Below, one piece after another: positions 61,602-64,000 of a stretch of 64,000 nucleotides of DNA. Where the stretch lies: positions 62,001 to 126,000 of the forward strand of contig NZ_BATQ01000166.1 of the NCBI RefSeq assembly GCF_000739635.1, read 5' to 3'. Position 1 is the first letter of the stretch, and each line of letters opens with the position of its first letter. The notes under the pieces were generated by a model. That model searched no databases. It was not told the DNA's origin and was given only the letters and a program-made list of their open reading frames with translations. The position numbers and the translations under genes were made by a program. This DNA is from Verrucomicrobium sp. BvORR034 (GTDB taxonomy: Bacteria; Verrucomicrobiota; Verrucomicrobiia; Verrucomicrobiales; Verrucomicrobiaceae).

Positions 61602-63607
61602 GAATTCTTTTGTTTGGTTCTTCCAGTTTCGCGGCCCAGGGTCTCCCCGTCTTTCTGGAGTCTAAAGGTCACGAGGTCTGGACCTTTGACCGGGCTCCGG
61701 TGTTTCAGCGAACCGGGCGGTCCCTGCGTGGCCCCTACGATCAACTGGATCTCGCCGTCGCGGAGATGGGTTCCTGTGACGCCGTCCTTGTCTACGCCCT
61801 GGTGAAGTTTCGAAACGTCAGGGAGAACGAGGAGCTGTGGCATCAGATTCTGGACGCAGCGCGCAAGCTGAACCCTTCGCGGCTCATTATGATCTCCTCG
61901 ATCAGTGTTCTTTCCTCGAATCTTGGACTGGCTGATGAAAACGCCCCTTTGGAAGACCATCCGTGGAAGGGGGAGTATGCGCGCATCAAGATTGCGGCCG
62001 AGCGTGTCGTGCGTTCCACCTGGAAGGAATCACCTCTCTTTGTGCTGAGACCCGGCTTCATTTTGGGCGAGGGCATTCTGGACCCCATGGTGGGCATGGG
62101 TCGGGCCCTCCCGGGCGGGTGGATGTTGGGAATGGGCAGCCATCGCACCACCATCCCACTGATTGAACGCGATGCGGTGCATGCCTGCGTGGCCCGGCTG
62201 CTAGACATCCCGGCCGCGGCGGAGACGGCTGAGACCTACATGGCGGTCATGCCAGACCCGCCCTCACGCGGTGAATACCTGAAATTCATGTGTGAGGCGC
62301 TGGGGCGGGGTAAACGGGCGCTGCATCTCCCTGCGTGGTTCTGGAAGCTGGGACTGTTGTCCGTGTCTCTTCCCCTCTCGTTGCTGAAACGGCGCTGGAT
62401 GCGGCTGGATCGCACCTTTGAGCACAATCTCGGCCGGCGCGACTACGACTGTTCCAAGACGTCTTCCACCTTGGACGTCGATTTCTCGCTCGAATGGAAA
62501 ACTCGACTCCTCCAGATCGAGAAGGTGGAGCGCCAGTCTGTCTGGCCGGGCCAGACCGTGATCGACGATGCAAAGACGCACGACCATGTGAGGAAGGTCG
62601 CTTACTATGGCATGGGCAGGATCGTCCGGCAGAAGCATCTGCCCGCCCTTCAACAGCTCGGCGGGATTCAGGAAATAGCCTGGGAGGACCCCGCCCCCTT
62701 TCCGGCCGACGAGTTCCCCGCACTGCCCATTCTCAAGTCCCGGGGAATCCCCAGCCACATTTCCCATGCCGTGGTCACAGCGCCGTTGCACGCGCGTGAG
62801 CCCCTGCAGGCAGACACACCTTCCCACCTGAGGCACCTTCTCGTCGAGAAGCCGCTGCTCAATTCCTCTGGTCAATGGGAGGCGGTGGTCAACTGGGCGA
62901 AGGACCGCTCGGTCTTTGTCCTGCACAACTACCGCTTCAAGTCCAATGTCCTGGCCTTCCGCCGGTATCTGCAACAACATCACCCGGGCCGGATCCTCCG
63001 GACCACACTCCATTTCGAGACACCCTCTCCTGCCAACGAGATGGCACCCTGGATGCGCCGTGAGCGGGAACACCGCATCCTGCTGACAGACTACGGGCTT
63101 CATTTCCTCGATCTCGCCTGGGTGTTCTTCCAAAGTGCCGCCACCATCAACCGTTGCGACGCCCATTACAATACTCGTGGCGAAGTTGAGTCCATCGCTG
63201 CAGACATGAGCTTCGCCGAAGGGACCTCCACTGTCTTTCTTCGCCAGGGCAGACACCAGAGGCAGGTCATTATTGGCTACGACTTCCAAAACTACAGCGC
63301 GCAGCTGCGGTTCTTCCCTGACGTCTTTGTGCCTGTTTTCGGTGGCCATGGTGGGATGGACGACCTTTCCCTTGCAACTCGCTCCCTCTCTGCCACGGCG
63401 GTCAAAGTGGGCGAGAAACTCGGCCTCAACGCGTGCCGCGACCAGAGCCATGAGAAGGTTCTTGCAGCCTTTCTCCAGCCAGACCCGTCCGAGAGTCTCG
63501 ATGAACTTTCATTCCGGTCGCTCACACCGTTTTACACCAACCTCTGCCGTCTGGCTGACCGGGTCTATGGCAGCGGCGCGGCAACTGGAAACCCGGCTGT
63601 ATCGTGA
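61598..63607 (+). CDS. Fusion of an NAD-dependent epimerase and a Gfo/Idh/MocA oxidoreductase
   Basis: 669 residues, ATG overlapping the previous stop (ATGA). The N-terminal extended SDR (1-about 320) starts ILLFGSSSFAAQG, has Ser around 100-102 and Y127-x3-K131. The C-terminal Gfo/Idh/MocA part (about 332-669) has YYGMGRIVRQKHLPAL at 336-351 and EKP at 417-419, followed by HNYRF. The two folds both act on sugars or nucleotide sugars, so two-step conversion (for example oxidation and epimerisation) is likely. The substrate is unknown. Confidence 0.85.
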   Translation: MRILLFGSSSFAAQGLPVFLESKGHEVWTFDRAPVFQRTGRSLRGPYDQLDLAVAEMGSCDAVLVYALVKFRNVRENEELWHQILDAARKLNPSRLIMISSISVLSSNLGLADENAPLEDHPWKGEYARIKIAAERVVRSTWKESPLFVLRPGFILGEGILDPMVGMGRALPGGWMLGMGSHRTTIPLIERDAVHACVARLLDIPAAAETAETYMAVMPDPPSRGEYLKFMCEALGRGKRALHLPAWFWKLGLLSVSLPLSLLKRRWMRLDRTFEHNLGRRDYDCSKTSSTLDVDFSLEWKTRLLQIEKVERQSVWPGQTVIDDAKTHDHVRKVAYYGMGRIVRQKHLPALQQLGGIQEIAWEDPAPFPADEFPALPILKSRGIPSHISHAVVTAPLHAREPLQADTPSHLRHLLVEKPLLNSSGQWEAVVNWAKDRSVFVLHNYRFKSNVLAFRRYLQQHHPGRILRTTLHFETPSPANEMAPWMRREREHRILLTDYGLHFLDLAWVFFQSAATINRCDAHYNTRGEVESIAADMSFAEGTSTVFLRQGRHQRQVIIGYDFQNYSAQLRFFPDVFVPVFGGHGGMDDLSLATRSLSATAVKVGEKLGLNACRDQSHEKVLAAFLQPDPSESLDELSFRSLTPFYTNLCRLADRVYGSGAATGNPAVS

Positions 63608-64000
63608 ACCTGGCCGACATCACCCCCCTTGTCCTCACCTGGAACGAGGCCCCCAACCTGGCGCGCTGCCTTGGGCCGCTGGCAGCGTTCCCCAGGGTGC
63701 TGGTGCTGGACAGCCACAGCACCGACGATACAGAGGCCATTGCCAGATCCTTCCCCAATGTCATCTTCCAGCAGCGCGTCTTTGACGATCACACCGCCCA
63801 GTGGAACCACGGCGTGGCCCTGGCGGATTCCCCCTGGGTCCTGGCTCTGGACGCAGATTATGTCCTCGATTCCGGCTTTGTGCCTGAACTGGCTTCTCTT
63901 GCACCAGCTCCAGAAGTGGTCGCCTATCGCGCACGCTTTCGCTACTGCATCGCCGGCCACCCTCTCCGTGCCACGCTCTACCCACCGCGTGCCGTGCTGT
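63604..64000 (+). CDS. Family 2 glycosyltransferase, N-terminal part (runs off window)
   Basis: GTG start at 63604 overlapping the previous stop (GTGA). ITPLVLTWNEAPNLARCLGP, VLDSHSTDDT and WVLALDADYVLDSGFV are those of WaaE/KdtX-like GT2 enzymes. 132 residues are visible; the rest lies beyond the window. Confidence 0.88.
   Translation, partial: MNLADITPLVLTWNEAPNLARCLGPLAAFPRVLVLDSHSTDDTEAIARSFPNVIFQQRVFDDHTAQWNHGVALADSPWVLALDADYVLDSGFVPELASLAPAPEVVAYRARFRYCIAGHPLRATLYPPRAVL

Noticed and set aside
1-64000. CRISPR array, tRNA or rRNA genes
   Set aside because: No regular spacer-repeat pattern, no cloverleaf with a GGTTCRA arm and no rRNA-like stretch was seen. A tRNA scan would settle the second point.

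Overview
The window reads like a chromosomal piece of a Verrucomicrobiota bacterium (Verrucomicrobium/Prosthecobacter-like). This is inferred from high GC, a secreted DUF6797-type protein ending in a cytochrome c domain, several orphan families common in the PVC superphylum (DUF4291, DUF6304, DUF2127, SBBP repeats), and many short hairpin-rich intergenic repeats. No rRNA, tRNA, CRISPR array, phage gene or transposase was recognised.

Region 1 (1-5.4 kb, + strand) holds the end of a patatin-like lipase, a membrane protein translationally coupled to it, and the large secreted cytochrome c protein. Region 2 (5.8-17.7 kb, all genes on the - strand) is an accessory stretch of small genes: SMI1/KNR4-like, CxxC proteins, DUF4291, DUF6304, DoxX, DUF2127, a lipoprotein, an SBBP-repeat protein and a frameshifted acetyltransferase. 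They are separated by dispersed repeats, two of which are long direct repeats that bracket gene blocks.

Region 3 (18-33 kb, mostly - strand) is housekeeping. It has an MsbA-like ABC exporter, a PfkB sugar kinase, ThiE, a nucleotidyltransferase, a probable operon SppA - CPBP protease - ThiL - TsaE - TsaB, a CNNM/CorC-type membrane protein, a YcgR/YcgQ-like permease pair whose second member carries an extreme His-rich insert, and a Mn-type superoxide dismutase. Several genes here end inside intergenic repeats, which supply their last codons and stop.

Region 4 (33.6-64 kb, all + strand, running off the window) is a large cell-surface polysaccharide cluster. It has a NodU/CmcH carbamoyltransferase, one Wzm-type ABC permease, two Wzt-type ATPases with different C-terminal domains, an O-antigen ligase/polymerase-like protein, about fourteen glycosyltransferases (one two-domain fusion, one frameshifted), five methyltransferases and an epimerase-oxidoreductase fusion. 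Genes overlap by a few bases (ATGA, GTGA, TTGA), so it is probably one or a few long transcripts. The likely product is an ABC-exported, methylated and possibly carbamoylated glycan. That product is inferred from the gene content alone.
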